44,049 bases of DNA, from NCBI GenBank assembly GCA_022822125.1, contig JAJECF010000194.1:1-44049 (forward strand), read 5' to 3'. A program made the translations under genes and the position numbers. The notes under the pieces are model-generated. The model ran no database searches and was not told the origin of the DNA. It worked only from the letters and a program-made list of their open reading frames with translations. The stretch comes from Alphaproteobacteria bacterium (GTDB lineage Bacteria > Pseudomonadota > Alphaproteobacteria > Bin95). Of the stretch, positions 9,081 to 19,979 are shown in pieces; the stretch's first letter is position 1, and the number at the start of each line of letters is the position of its first letter.

Positions 9081-9743
9081 ATGAAGAACTACGCACGGGT
9101 AACGGGTCTGCTGCTGGCGCTTTCGATCGGCGGGGGTTGCGCAACGATGTCGGAATCGGAGTGCATGACGGCTGATTGGCGCGAAATCGGCCGCAACGAT
9201 GGCCTGGAGGGCAAGCGGCAGAGCGAACTTGCCAGACATCACGAGGCCTGCAGCCGCTTCGGTATTACCCCGGACCAGGACAGCTACGCGGAGGGCCGGA
9301 CGCTGGGACTGGCCGTGTATTGCACCCAGGACAGCGGCTATTGGGAAGGGCGCAATGGCTCAGGCTATCAGCGCGTGTGTCCCGGCAATCTGGAGCCGTC
9401 GTTCCTGGATGGCTACCGGGCCGGACAAGCCGTTCACAACGCCATCGAGGCGGTGCGATCCATCCGCTGGGAAATGGAATCCGCCAGGGATCGGATCAGA
9501 TCGCTCGAAAACGATATCCGGAAGCTCGAATCTCCCGGGGACGAAGAGAAAGAAAACGCTTCCGAAAACACCCGGCCGGCCGGAACCGTGGAGGGCAAAC
9601 GCCGCGAAATCAAATCGCTGGAGAGGGAACTCGACGCGCTGCGGGCGCAACGGATACTGGCGAGCGCCGAATACGTCCGCGCGGTGGAGCGGGCGCGCTC
9701 CCTCGGTTACGCGGAGGAGCTCCTCCTTGAGGAACTCCTGTAG
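9081..9743 (+). CDS. DUF2799-type lipoprotein with C-terminal coiled coil
   Basis: The 220-residue product has a lipoprotein signal: a short positive N-terminus, a hydrophobic run and a lipobox LSIGGGC (Cys20). The mature part has the features of the DUF2799 family: MTADWREIGRNDGLEG, a HHEACSRFGITPD segment, YAEGRTLGLAVYC and GRNGSGYQRVCPG, with paired cysteines. From about residue 125 on, charged heptad-like helices (two long coiled coils around a Glu/Lys-rich linker) extend it beyond the family core. It should be anchored in the outer membrane facing the periplasm. The function is unknown. It is a single gene, convergent with the TonB receptor on its right. Confidence 0.7.
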   Translation: MKNYARVTGLLLALSIGGGCATMSESECMTADWREIGRNDGLEGKRQSELARHHEACSRFGITPDQDSYAEGRTLGLAVYCTQDSGYWEGRNGSGYQRVCPGNLEPSFLDGYRAGQAVHNAIEAVRSIRWEMESARDRIRSLENDIRKLESPGDEEKENASENTRPAGTVEGKRREIKSLERELDALRAQRILASAEYVRAVERARSLGYAEELLLEELL

Positions 9744-9795
9744 CCCCGCCCTCGGCGGCGGAACAGCCCTTCGCGATGAAACCGGCCTTCCGGCG

Positions 9796-12252
9796 CTAGA
9801 AATTGACCCTCAGCGTTGCGCCCACCTGGCGGCGGCGCGGATGCGACAGCGTGATCCGCCACGGGAAGAAGGCGTCGAAGCCGCCCTCGGCGCCGCCGCC
9901 CGGAAGGGCATTCGCGAACCACACGTCGCGGAATCCGGCCACCGGCTTGTCGTCATCGAGCAGATTGTCCGACCACAGTTCCACCGTGTAACGCTCCGCT
10001 TCAAATCCGATTCTCAGGTTGACGTAGGTATGGGCGGGAATTTTCGCCTGATTGACCGCGCCGATCCATTGCTTGCCCGTGTAGAGAACGTCGGTGCGCA
10101 CATACCACTCCATGTCGCCGCGAAAGGCGCGGCGGTAATTGAGCGTGAGGTTTCCCTGGTTCTCGGACTGGCGCAGCAGCGTTTTCCCGGCCACATCGCC
10201 GTCCGGCGCAAAGCTGGGAAAGTCGGAAAACGAGTCGATTTTCGCTTCGTCGAACTCCGATTGCGTTACCGTGAAGCCCAGGGTGCCGGTCAGATTCTCC
10301 GTTAACGCGAAGCCGAACGCTGCTTCCAGCCCCAGCACCGATGCGTCCCCGGCGTTGGTGTCCAGCGCAAGGACCGATGTGAGCGCCACGCCGTCCGGGC
10401 CCACGCTGAACTGTTGCGGGATCACGATCTCGCTCCAGTCGATGTAATAGACCGCGATATCCGCGTTCAGGCGGCCGTCCAGGTAGGTGCCCTTCACGCC
10501 CAGTTCGAAAGAGGTGTTCTGCTCCGGGTCGATCAGACTCACCACGGACACATTGACTCCATTGATGTTTTCTTCGGTGTCGAAATCAAACGCGCCGCTC
10601 TTCTCGGCGCCCGCGATCGACGCGTAGTACATGGTGTTCTCGCTCGGCTTGAAGTCCAGCGTCGCCCGCCAGGAAATGAAATCCCAGGAGTTGGTGAGGT
10701 CGAAGTTAGGGTCGGCCTCGAAATCCTGACTGCGCTTTTCCTCGTCCGTCCAGCGCAGTTCCACCCGGCCGGTCAGACGCTCGGAGAAATCGGCGTCAAT
10801 GGAGCCGAACACCGACAAGGCGTCCGTCTCCAGCAGTTGCTCCAGCTCCCCCGTGGCGTCGCCCATGGGATTGGTGAACCAGCTTCGGAAAACCAGATCC
10901 CCCACCGAAGTTCTGGGAAACACCTGCGGCGCGAACCCCACTCCCGGGACGAACTGAATGCAGGGACACATATTCGCGAACCCGCGCGGCAGGGCGCCAC
11001 GCGCGGCCACGCCGCTGTTCCGGTCCTCGGTCTCGACGGTGTAGTAATAGGCGCCCACCGAATACCGCCAGGCGCGGTCGTCCGGGCTGGAGAAGCGCAA
11101 TTCCTGGCTGAACTCCTCGGTGGAATCCAGCGCGCCTATCTGCAGCAACTCGGCGTCGAAGGAGCCGAGAACAAAGGCGCGGGGAAAGGGCGAGATGGAC
11201 GACTGATACGCGAACGTGGTGCTTGGAGCGCCGCGGGAGCCGTCGTAAAGAAATGTCTGTTCCACCTGCGAGAACCCGGACAGCGCCGTGAACTCGCCGA
11301 GTGCGGTATCCAGCCTCAAGGTCAGGTGGGCCCGGTCCACGTCCCGCTCTTCGCCTTCGGCGCCTGCCACAACGCGCAGGTCATTCTTGCCCACGCTCGG
11401 CAGTTCGCCGCAGAAATTCGCCAGCCGCTCACCGCGGGCGCTGACGTTCTCGCAGTTTGCCGTGACCGAGCTCAAGGCGGATACGTCGATCAGGTCTTTC
11501 GAGGTATAGATGGAAAAGTCCGCCTCGAATTGATCCGTTGGGGTCCAGTAGAGGCTGGCCTGCAGGGTCTCGTACTCGAAGCCGCCAATGTCCGGACCGT
11601 TGGGAGCCTGGTTCTCGTAGGAACCGTCCCACTGGTTCATGATGATGGCGACGCGCGCGCGCAGCTTGTCTTCCACCAGCGGCCCGCTGATCGCACCGGA
11701 GGCGGTGATCCGGCCGCGGTCGCCGAAGGTAAGTTCCGCCTTGCCGCGGAACTCGTCCGTGGGCCGCGCGGTGACGAAATTGACCGCCCCGCTGAAGCTG
11801 TTGCGGCCGTACATGGCCGCCTGGGGACCCTTGACCACCTCGATGCGTTCCAGATCGAGCTGACTGAAATTCAGACCCTGGCGGCCCGAAACATACACGC
11901 CGTCAACGAAGATCGCCGCGTTGTTCTCCCGGTCCTGGACCGCGGTGGGCGCAATGCCCCGAATGACGGGCACCGGAAGAAACTCGCCGATGAGATTCGA
12001 GAACGTCATGCCGGGCGTGAGATTCGCCACGTCATTAAGATTCTCGATGCCGGCCGACTGGATGTCCGCCGCGCTGAAGGCGGTAATCGCCAGCGGCACG
12101 TCCTGCAGCCGCTCCTCCACCTTGCGCGCCGTAACCACGATTTCTTCCAGGGCTGCCGCGCCCTGCTGCGCCTGTGCGGTTCCGGCGAATACGAAACTCG
12201 CGAGCACGACCGCCGCGGCCAGCCCGATTCGGGTTTGGACAAGAGACATCAC
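9796..12252 (-). CDS. TonB-dependent outer-membrane receptor
   Basis: An 818-residue outer-membrane transporter that would import a scarce nutrient using energy from TonB. A signal peptide covers about residues 1-28 (ending AGTAQAQ). A TonB-box-like [18 protein letters not shown] follows at about 36, then the plug domain with [27 protein letters not shown] (shown to residue 20: [20 protein letters not shown]) and a [20 protein letters not shown] motif, and a beta-barrel ending in the expected C-terminal Phe (LRVNF). The ligand cannot be read from the sequence; the IRGI and AMYGRNSF features are of the type common in receptors for complex organic substrates rather than classic siderophores. 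It stands alone, divergent from groES. Confidence 0.88.
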   Translation of the reverse strand: MMSLVQTRIGLAAAVVLASFVFAGTAQAQQGAAALEEIVVTARKVEERLQDVPLAITAFSAADIQSAGIENLNDVANLTPGMTFSNLIGEFLPVPVIRGIAPTAVQDRENNAAIFVDGVYVSGRQGLNFSQLDLERIEVVKGPQAAMYGRNSFSGAVNFVTARPTDEFRGKAELTFGDRGRITASGAISGPLVEDKLRARVAIIMNQWDGSYENQAPNGPDIGGFEYETLQASLYWTPTDQFEADFSIYTSKDLIDVSALSSVTANCENVSARGERLANFCGELPSVGKNDLRVVAGAEGEERDVDRAHLTLRLDTALGEFTALSGFSQVEQTFLYDGSRGAPSTTFAYQSSISPFPRAFVLGSFDAELLQIGALDSTEEFSQELRFSSPDDRAWRYSVGAYYYTVETEDRNSGVAARGALPRGFANMCPCIQFVPGVGFAPQVFPRTSVGDLVFRSWFTNPMGDATGELEQLLETDALSVFGSIDADFSERLTGRVELRWTDEEKRSQDFEADPNFDLTNSWDFISWRATLDFKPSENTMYYASIAGAEKSGAFDFDTEENINGVNVSVVSLIDPEQNTSFELGVKGTYLDGRLNADIAVYYIDWSEIVIPQQFSVGPDGVALTSVLALDTNAGDASVLGLEAAFGFALTENLTGTLGFTVTQSEFDEAKIDSFSDFPSFAPDGDVAGKTLLRQSENQGNLTLNYRRAFRGDMEWYVRTDVLYTGKQWIGAVNQAKIPAHTYVNLRIGFEAERYTVELWSDNLLDDDKPVAGFRDVWFANALPGGGAEGGFDAFFPWRITLSHPRRRQVGATLRVNF

Positions 12253-12294
12253 ATCCCCCAGTGATCAACCAATTTCGGGGTCATCTTATAACGT

Positions 12295-12352
12295 CTTTCG
12301 TCCCGAACTTTCGTCCCGAACCCTTGAAATCGCAATATCCGTCCCTATCATT
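12295..12352 (+). promoter_or_regulatory. Sigma-32-type heat-shock promoter of groESL
   Basis: CTTGAAA at 12323-12329 is followed after 13 bp by CCCTATCATT at 12343-12352, close to the sigma-32 consensus CTTGAAA-N13-17-CCCATnT. The start of groES is 92 nt further on. Immediately upstream lies a perfect 13-bp tandem duplication (CTTTCGTCCCGAA at 12295-12307 and 12308-12320). No CIRCE element is present, so control by sigma-32 rather than HrcA is expected. Confidence 0.75.
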
Positions 12353-12443
12353 TACCCGCCCTCTCGAAATGAGGGGCGTTTTTTATCGATTCGCCGCGCC
12401 AGAGGGGCGCGGGTATTGGCATTTCCCACGAGGAGAACGCAAC

Positions 12444-14413
<1,970 letters not shown>

Positions 14414-14475
14414 ACCTCAAGGCTGCTGCGCCCGCCGCCGCCCACTGCCGGCAGCAGCGCAGCCCCAAAAACCCA

Positions 14476-14515
14476 GGCCCTGCCTTTCCCCGCGAAAGGC
14501 AGGGCCTTTTCTCTT
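14476..14515 (+). terminator. Intrinsic terminator of groESL
   Basis: A perfect 13-bp stem (GGCCCTGCCTTTC at 14476-14488 with its complement at 14494-14506) and a 5-nt loop are followed by TTTTCTCTT. This is a textbook Rho-independent terminator. Confidence 0.92.
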
Positions 14516-14534
14516 GCCGAGCCCGCCAGCTAAA

Positions 14535-14631
14535 GCCCTCTGCCTGCATGCCTCTTATCGGAGCGTAATAGCAGGACAGCGTTTCCGAGCCATGGATGGC
14601 GACTCCGAGAAGGGGCATGCAGGCAGAGGGC
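14535..14631. repeat. Long hairpin repeat, copy 1
   Basis: A 22-bp stem pairs 14535-14556 with 14610-14631 (one G-T pair); after a small bulge 14559-14563 pairs with 14603-14607. The 48-nt central core (14560-14607) is 47/48 identical to copy 2 and contains GCCATGGATGGC. The stem sequence is not shared with copy 2. CCAGCTAAAGCC before and GCGAGGAAGCAC after are shared with copy 2. No T-run follows. Confidence 0.85.
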
Positions 14632-14656
14632 GAGGAAGCACTCCGCACCAGCTAAA

Positions 14657-14753
14657 GCCTCATGCTTACCCCCTCTTTCCCGGAGCGTAATAGCAGGACA
14701 GCGCTTCCGAGCCATGGATGGCGACTCCGGGAAGGAGGGGGTAAGCATGAGGC
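14657..14753. repeat. Long hairpin repeat, copy 2
   Basis: A continuous 29-bp stem pairs 14657-14685 with 14725-14753 with one G-T pair. The core 14682-14729 differs from copy 1 at one base. The arms differ completely from copy 1 over about 20 bp yet remain self-complementary. The element ends 57 nt before the glnE start. Confidence 0.87.
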
Positions 14754-14810
14754 GAGGAAGCACCACGTTGATGTACTCTTTGCCGCCAGCGAAGCCCTCC
14801 CCCAGGAAAC

Positions 14811-17684
14811 TTGAACACCGCCCTTGCCACCATCCCTGATCCGCTGAGCGAAAACGTCCGCAAGGCGCTGGCCGTATTGCGGGAAAACGACGCACTCGCG
14901 CCCATGCTGGACCAAAGCGAGGTGCCGCCCCCCCTCACCCGGATACTGGCCTGCTCGCCCTTCGCCGCCAGAAACTTCACCCGCCGCCCCGAAATTCTCA
15001 CCCACCTTCTGGCCGAAGACCGCCTCGCCCGCCCCCTGGCGGACGGAGAACTCGCACGGCTGGCTACCGAGGCGCTGTCCGAGCACCGCCAGGAACCCGC
15101 GTTCATGCGCGAACTTCGCTGGTTCCGGCATCGTGAGATGTGCCGGATCCTGTGGCGCGATCTCAACCGCCTGAGCCCCCTGGAGGAGAGTTTGGCCGAA
15201 CTGAGCGAACTCGCCGACGCCTGCATTCTCTCGGCGCTGGAATTCGCCCGCTCCAATGTGGCCGCCCGCCACGGCCTGCCGCGCACCGCGGAGGGAGAGC
15301 CCAGCGAGATGGCCGTGATCGGCATGGGCAAGCTCGGCGGCGGCGAACTGAATTTCTCTTCCGATATCGACCTGATTTTCGTCTATTCCGAGGATGGCGG
15401 AACCGACGGCGCCGTCGAGATCGACGCCTCCCGATTCCACACGCTGGTGTGCCAGCAACTGATCCGGGTACTCAACCAGCGCACCGTGGACTCGTTCGTG
15501 TACCGGGTGGACACGCGCCTGCGTCCCTTCGGCAATAGCGGCCCGCTCGTCATAAAGACCACGTCGCTGGAGAGCTACCTCGCCCGCTCCGCGCGCGACT
15601 GGGAGCGCTATGCCTGGGTCAAGGCGCGGGTGATCAATCCCTGCCGGATGAGCGAGGCGCTCTACGAAGAGATTTTGCGCCCGTTCGTTTACCGCCGCTA
15701 CCTGGACTACAGCGTTTTCGAGTCGCTGCGCGACATGAAGGGCAAGATCGAGCGCGAGGCGCTGCGCAAGGACAAGGCCAACGATATCAAGCTCGGCAGC
15801 GGCGGAATCCGCGAAATCGAGTTCATCGCGCAATCGATGCAACTCGTGCGCGGCGGCGCCAATCCCGACTTGCGCGGGCGGGGCCTGCGCGAAATGCTGG
15901 CGCGCCTGGGCGAGCGAGGCTTTCTGGCGCCGGGCGCCTCCAGCGAACTGGACCAGGCCTACTGCTTCCTGCGCCTGCTCGAGAACCGGCTGCAGGGCAT
16001 GGACGACCGTCAGACGCAGACCCTGCCGGACGATGAAGAGGACCGGGCCCGCCTGACCTTCGCCATGGGCCACGACGATTGGGACAGTCTGGCCGAAGAG
16101 ATCGCGGCCCGCCGCAACACCGTGGCGCGGCACTTCTCCGCCATTGTGTTTCGCCAGGACAATCTGCCGGAGGCGGAATCCGGCCCGCCGGATGATTTGA
16201 CCGCACTCTGGACGGGCGATGCCGAAAATGCCGGCGAAACGCTCAAGACCTACGGTTTTTCCGATCCCGAGGTTGCGCTGGATTCCATCGGAGCAGTTCA
16301 CCAGGCATCCGACTACGCGCGACTCGATCAGATCGGGCGGAAGCGCTTGGACATGCTCATTCCCCGCCTGATCGAGGCCGCGGCCCGGGAGCCGGAACCC
16401 GGCCTTACGCTGGCCCGAACCCTGAAGGTGATCGCGGCCATAGCCCGGCGTTCCGCGTACCTGGCGTTGCTGTACGAGAACGCCACGGCCCGCAATCGCC
16501 TGGTGCATGTGTGCGGCCTCGGGGAAACGCTGGCCCGCCAGCTTTGCTCGGTCCCGGCGCTGGTGGACGAGTTGCTGGACGAGCGCATTACCCAGCAGGT
16601 CATGGATCCCGAACAACTGGAAGAGGAACTGGACTTCCGTCTGGTGCGCACCGCCACCGAGTCGGAAGAGCTGCGGCTGGCGGCAATCAGCGAGTTCAAG
16701 CAGGCGGCTGCCTTTCGCGTGGGCGTGCTCGATCTGGCCGGCGGCCTGCCGCTGATGCGGGTGAGCGATCTGCTGACCCGAATCGCCGAACTGGTGATCG
16801 ACCGGTCGCTGGAACATGTGTGGGAAGAACTTGTGGACCAGTACGGATCGCCCGGCTTCACGGTGGACGGCGAACGAAGCACTGCGGGATTCTCCGTAAT
16901 CGCCTACGGCAAGCTGGCCGGTCTGGAGATGGGCTACGGCTCCGATCTGGATCTGGTTTTCGTTTACGAGGCGCAGGGTGAAGATCAGGCCACCGATGGC
17001 GCCACCCGCATCGCCAATCCGGACTTTTTCTTCCGCGTGGCGAGGCGGGTGATCTCCGTGCTCACCACCCGGAGCATCACCGGAAGAATGTACGAAGTGG
17101 ATACCCGCCTGCGTCCCAGCGGCCGTTCCGGAATGCTGGTGTCCTCGCTGGAGGCGCTGGAGAAATACCAGCGCGAGTCGGCCTGGACCTGGGAGCACCA
17201 GGCGCTTCTGAGGAGCCGCGCCATCGCCGGTGCTCAGCGCGTGCGCGAGGCGTTCGAGACGCTGCGCATGAAGATCCTTCGCCAGTCCGTGCGGCGGGAC
17301 GATCTGCGTGACCAGGTCATCGAGATGCGCCGGCGAATGCTGTCTGAAGCGCCAGCCGTGGGCAAGGGACGCTTCGATATCAAGCACGCCCGCGGAGGCC
17401 TGCAGGACATCGAGTTCATCGTGCAGTATCTGGTGCTGAACCACGCGCACGAACACGCCGATCTCGCCGGCTGGCCCGACAACGTGCGCCAACTCGAGGC
17501 GCTGGCCCGGCATGAAGTAATGCCCCAGGAGGATGCCAACGCCCTGAAGCACTGCTACCTCGAGTACCGCGAAATCCTCCATCATCGCGCGCTGGCCGAA
17601 CGCCCCCCGCATATGCCCGCAGCCGAAGTCGCCGAGCACACCGAAACCGTACTGCACCTGTGGAACCGCTACCTCGGCGAATAA
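14811..17684 (+). CDS. glnE: Glutamine synthetase adenylyltransferase/deadenylylase
   Basis: GlnE adds and removes AMP on glutamine synthetase under the control of PII protein, matching ammonia assimilation to nitrogen supply. The 957-residue product has two nucleotidyltransferase domains. The N-terminal one has GMGKLGGGELNFSSDIDLIF near residue 171; the C-terminal one has AYGKLAGLEMGYGSDLDLVF near residue 698. Both keep the GS/SS-DxD metal-binding pair, and RGGLQDIEFIVQY near the end is also typical. The start is TTG 14811 with AGGA 5 nt upstream, because no ATG lies near the conserved N-terminus. It stands alone between hairpin repeats 2 and 3. Confidence 0.93.
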   Translation: MNTALATIPDPLSENVRKALAVLRENDALAPMLDQSEVPPPLTRILACSPFAARNFTRRPEILTHLLAEDRLARPLADGELARLATEALSEHRQEPAFMRELRWFRHREMCRILWRDLNRLSPLEESLAELSELADACILSALEFARSNVAARHGLPRTAEGEPSEMAVIGMGKLGGGELNFSSDIDLIFVYSEDGGTDGAVEIDASRFHTLVCQQLIRVLNQRTVDSFVYRVDTRLRPFGNSGPLVIKTTSLESYLARSARDWERYAWVKARVINPCRMSEALYEEILRPFVYRRYLDYSVFESLRDMKGKIEREALRKDKANDIKLGSGGIREIEFIAQSMQLVRGGANPDLRGRGLREMLARLGERGFLAPGASSELDQAYCFLRLLENRLQGMDDRQTQTLPDDEEDRARLTFAMGHDDWDSLAEEIAARRNTVARHFSAIVFRQDNLPEAESGPPDDLTALWTGDAENAGETLKTYGFSDPEVALDSIGAVHQASDYARLDQIGRKRLDMLIPRLIEAAAREPEPGLTLARTLKVIAAIARRSAYLALLYENATARNRLVHVCGLGETLARQLCSVPALVDELLDERITQQVMDPEQLEEELDFRLVRTATESEELRLAAISEFKQAAAFRVGVLDLAGGLPLMRVSDLLTRIAELVIDRSLEHVWEELVDQYGSPGFTVDGERSTAGFSVIAYGKLAGLEMGYGSDLDLVFVYEAQGEDQATDGATRIANPDFFFRVARRVISVLTTRSITGRMYEVDTRLRPSGRSGMLVSSLEALEKYQRESAWTWEHQALLRSRAIAGAQRVREAFETLRMKILRQSVRRDDLRDQVIEMRRRMLSEAPAVGKGRFDIKHARGGLQDIEFIVQYLVLNHAHEHADLAGWPDNVRQLEALARHEVMPQEDANALKHCYLEYREILHHRALAERPPHMPAAEVAEHTETVLHLWNRYLGE

Positions 17685-17724
17685 CCCGCGAAGAGCGCAA
17701 CTTCGTGCGCAATAACCCACTCAA

Positions 17725-17832
17725 GGCTTCCCTGCCCCCTCTTTCCGGAAACTTCACGAACCATGGATGGTGAGTGCGAGCCCACCCGGATGTGCTTGCA
17801 GGCGTTTTCCGGAAAGAGGGGTCAGGGAAGCC
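17725..17832. repeat. Long hairpin repeat, copy 3 (diverged)
   Basis: A 27-bp stem with a single mismatch pairs 17725-17751 with 17806-17832. The loop contains CCATGGATGG at 17761-17770, as in copies 1 and 2, but is otherwise different. The left arm shares CCCCCTCTTTCC with copy 2. It lies 40 nt after the glnE stop. No T-run follows. Confidence 0.8.
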
Positions 17833-17928
17833 GGGGACAGGCAATACTTCATTGCCATCGCGAAACGTCTTTCGCGGCATTAGCCTTATACTGCGAGCAT
17901 GGTTCAGGCGAGCGCCAAGCAGGGGCTG

Positions 17929-18120
17929 ATGTCCAATCTGGAGCGGCGTTATGTGGTTTCGGAGAAGGACCTGCCGGTGTGCTGCCCACTACCCGGAACC
18001 GTTGGCTGGAACTCCCATCCGCGCGTGTACCTGCCGCTCAAACCCGGAATGGACGCCACCTGCCCGTATTGCGGCGCCGTGTTCTCGCTGGCCGCCGACG
18101 AGCCGCGCCGTCAGGGCTAA
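17929..18120 (+). CDS. CHCC zinc-finger protein (NDUFS6-like)
   Basis: A 63-residue protein with the zf-CHCC pattern: Cys-Cys-Pro at about residues 18-20, WNSHPRVYLPL with the ligand His, and CPYCGAVFSL with two more cysteines. This binds one zinc ion; the family resembles the NDUFS6 subunit of respiratory complex I, but the role of the free bacterial form is not established. The upstream ATG 17899 would add 10 residues. ATG 17929 is preferred because AGGGG lies 5 nt before it and a TATACT -10-like box sits at 17887-17892, which would put the transcript start near 17900. Confidence 0.8.
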   Translation: MSNLERRYVVSEKDLPVCCPLPGTVGWNSHPRVYLPLKPGMDATCPYCGAVFSLAADEPRRQG

Positions 18121-18133
18121 GCGCCTTCCGAAG

Positions 18134-19195
18134 CTACCCCGGCCGCGCCCAGGCGCGATCCACCATTTCGATCACATCGCGGGTGGCGATCGCGTTCATC
18201 ACGTCCCCGGCGCGAAGCCGGCGTCCGAAGCGCACGTCCTCAACCGTTTTTCCCAACGATTGCCGAAGCGCCTCGGGATAGCGGTTCACCGTGAACCGCC
18301 TGTTGCCCCAGGGGCCGGAACGGTCGGGATTGGAGCCGGCGTAAAGCCCCACCACCCGCACCCCCTGCGCCGAGGCGATATGAGCAGGCCCCGAATCCGG
18401 GCAAACCACAAGTCTCGAAAGCCCGATCAGCGCCGCAAGCTGCTTGAGCGTGGTGCGGCCGTTCAAATCCGTCACCCCCGGCTGGGCCGCGATCACCGCA
18501 GCGTAGTCCCGCTCCATCGCCGCGCCCGATCCGGTCAGCAGCACCTCGGCCCCCAGACGCTCCACCACATGCCGCGCCACCGCCGCGTAGCGCTCCGCCG
18601 GCCAGTTCCGGAACGCGCCGCGCTGTTGACTGCTGAGCGGACTCAGGATGCAGAACGGCTTCTCCGGCGCCATCTCCGCCGCCGCCTCAAGGTCTGCCGA
18701 GTCGAGCGGAAAATCCCAGCGCGGCGCCGCCGGCCGCGCAAGGCCGAGGTGTTCGGCAAAACCGAACAGCGCTTCCATCACGTGCTGCCGAGGACGATGA
18801 GGGATCCGCTCGGTGGTGAACAGCCACTGGAAGTCCCGCGCCCGGCGGCGGTCAAATCCGACCCGCCGGCGGCACCCGGCCATCATCGCAACCCGGCTGG
18901 CGCGAAACGAATCCTGCATCTGCAGCAGCAGATCAAAGCGGCGCTTTCTCAATTGCGCCTTCACCTGGCGCATTCCCCGCCGTCCGGCCCGCTTGTCGAG
19001 CACCACGAAATCGACCCCGGGCAGCCCCTCAAGCAGGGCGTGCTCGGTTTGCCCGATAATCCACGTAATGCGGGTGTGCGGCCAGGCGCTGCGAAGGGCC
19101 TGCACCACAGGCAGCGTGTGGCAGCAATCCCCGATGGCGGACAAGCGGATCACGCACAAGCTGCGCGGCGGGCTAGTGCAGTGTCTCACAAACAT
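18134..19195 (-). CDS. Glycosyltransferase family 9 (heptosyltransferase-like)
   Basis: The product resembles ADP-heptose:lipopolysaccharide heptosyltransferases, which build the inner core on the cytoplasmic face. It has the N-terminal SLCVIRLSAIGDCCHTLPVV motif, a second Rossmann lobe with CILSPLSSQQRGAFRNWP, and the nucleotide-sugar-binding VVCPDSGPAHIASAQGVRVV motif. About 353 residues from ATG 19195. The start is uncertain: the conserved region begins about 12 residues later, at TTG or GTG codons. ATG 19195 overlaps the start of the divergent kdkA gene by 2 bp. Together with kdkA and the LpxL-type gene it forms a lipopolysaccharide cluster next to glnE, as in several gammaproteobacteria. 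WaaC, WaaF and WaaQ cannot be told apart here. Confidence 0.82.
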   Translation of the reverse strand: MFVRHCTSPPRSLCVIRLSAIGDCCHTLPVVQALRSAWPHTRITWIIGQTEHALLEGLPGVDFVVLDKRAGRRGMRQVKAQLRKRRFDLLLQMQDSFRASRVAMMAGCRRRVGFDRRRARDFQWLFTTERIPHRPRQHVMEALFGFAEHLGLARPAAPRWDFPLDSADLEAAAEMAPEKPFCILSPLSSQQRGAFRNWPAERYAAVARHVVERLGAEVLLTGSGAAMERDYAAVIAAQPGVTDLNGRTTLKQLAALIGLSRLVVCPDSGPAHIASAQGVRVVGLYAGSNPDRSGPWGNRRFTVNRYPEALRQSLGKTVEDVRFGRRLRAGDVMNAIATRDVIEMVDRAWARPG

Positions 19196-19895
19196 GCTTG
19201 AAGAAATACGAACAGCGGGGGACGATTGCATCCTACACGATGCGCAAATCGCGCCGGGAGTAACGCCCGAGTGGTTTGAGCACGGCTACTGGTGCGAACG
19301 GGAACAGTGGACGGCGGTTTCCGGCGGGCGTGGCGCGGGGGGACGAATCGGCGAGGACGGCAAATGGTTCTTGCGCCATTACCTGCGTGGCGGCAAGGCG
19401 GCGCTTGTCAGCCGGGATCGCTACGCCTTCCTGGGCAACACCCGGGTGCGCTCATTCGCGGAATTCCGCTTGCTGGCGCACATGCACCAGGGGGGGCTGC
19501 CGGCGCCGCGGCCGGTTGCCGCCCACTTCAGGCGGAACGGCCCCACCTACTCGGCCAATCTCATCACCGTCTGGATTGAAGGCGCGCGGACCCTCACAGA
19601 GGCCTTGCGCGAGGCGTCCGACGCGCCGAACATCATGGGGCGCGTAGGCGCTGTGCTCGCCCGCTTTCATCGCGCCGGAATCTGCCATGCGGATCTGAAC
19701 GCCGGCAATATCCTCATTGGTCCGGAGGGCGGCGTGTGGCTGGTGGATTTCGACCGGGCACGGCGCCGAAAACCCGGCGCTTGGCACAATTCCCGGTTGC
19801 AACGGCTCAAACGGTCGCTCGAAAAGCTGGGGCTGTACGAGCCTCAAGGCTTTCAGGCCTTGCGCCGGCGCCACGACGCAGCCTTGCGGGAATAA
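19194..19895 (+). CDS. kdkA: 3-deoxy-D-manno-octulosonic acid kinase
   Basis: KdkA phosphorylates the Kdo residue of lipid A-Kdo using ATP, on the inner face of the cytoplasmic membrane. The 233-residue product has a protein-kinase-like fold: RHYLRGGKAALVSRDRY near residue 61 with the ATP-binding Lys, the catalytic HADLNAGNILI motif at about residue 164, and the metal-binding VDFDRARRR. Length is normal for the family. The start ATG 19194 shares two bases with the ATG of the divergent GT9 gene (CATG) and has no clear ribosome site, so one of the two starts may be slightly wrong. Phosphate on Kdo is typical of organisms with a single Kdo. Confidence 0.87.
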   Translation: MLEEIRTAGDDCILHDAQIAPGVTPEWFEHGYWCEREQWTAVSGGRGAGGRIGEDGKWFLRHYLRGGKAALVSRDRYAFLGNTRVRSFAEFRLLAHMHQGGLPAPRPVAAHFRRNGPTYSANLITVWIEGARTLTEALREASDAPNIMGRVGAVLARFHRAGICHADLNAGNILIGPEGGVWLVDFDRARRRKPGAWHNSRLQRLKRSLEKLGLYEPQGFQALRRRHDAALRE

Positions 19896-19979
19896 GCGCG
19901 GGAACCGCCCGCCGCTGCGGAATACCCGGGAGGGAAGGCGTACCGCTCTCCCGGAGGGCGGCATGGCCCCGTTCCACGG

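Noticed and set aside
10414..12264. A 616-codon open frame antisense to the TonB receptor
   Set aside because: No motifs, composition typical of antisense to a GC-rich gene; the receptor on the minus strand has signal, plug and barrel features.
12254..12443. CIRCE element for HrcA control of groESL
   Set aside because: No TTAGCACTC-type inverted repeat is present; a sigma-32-type promoter is.
14535..14753. The hairpins as ordinary transcription terminators
   Set aside because: No T-run follows either stem, groESL already has its own terminator upstream, and the stems are far longer than needed.
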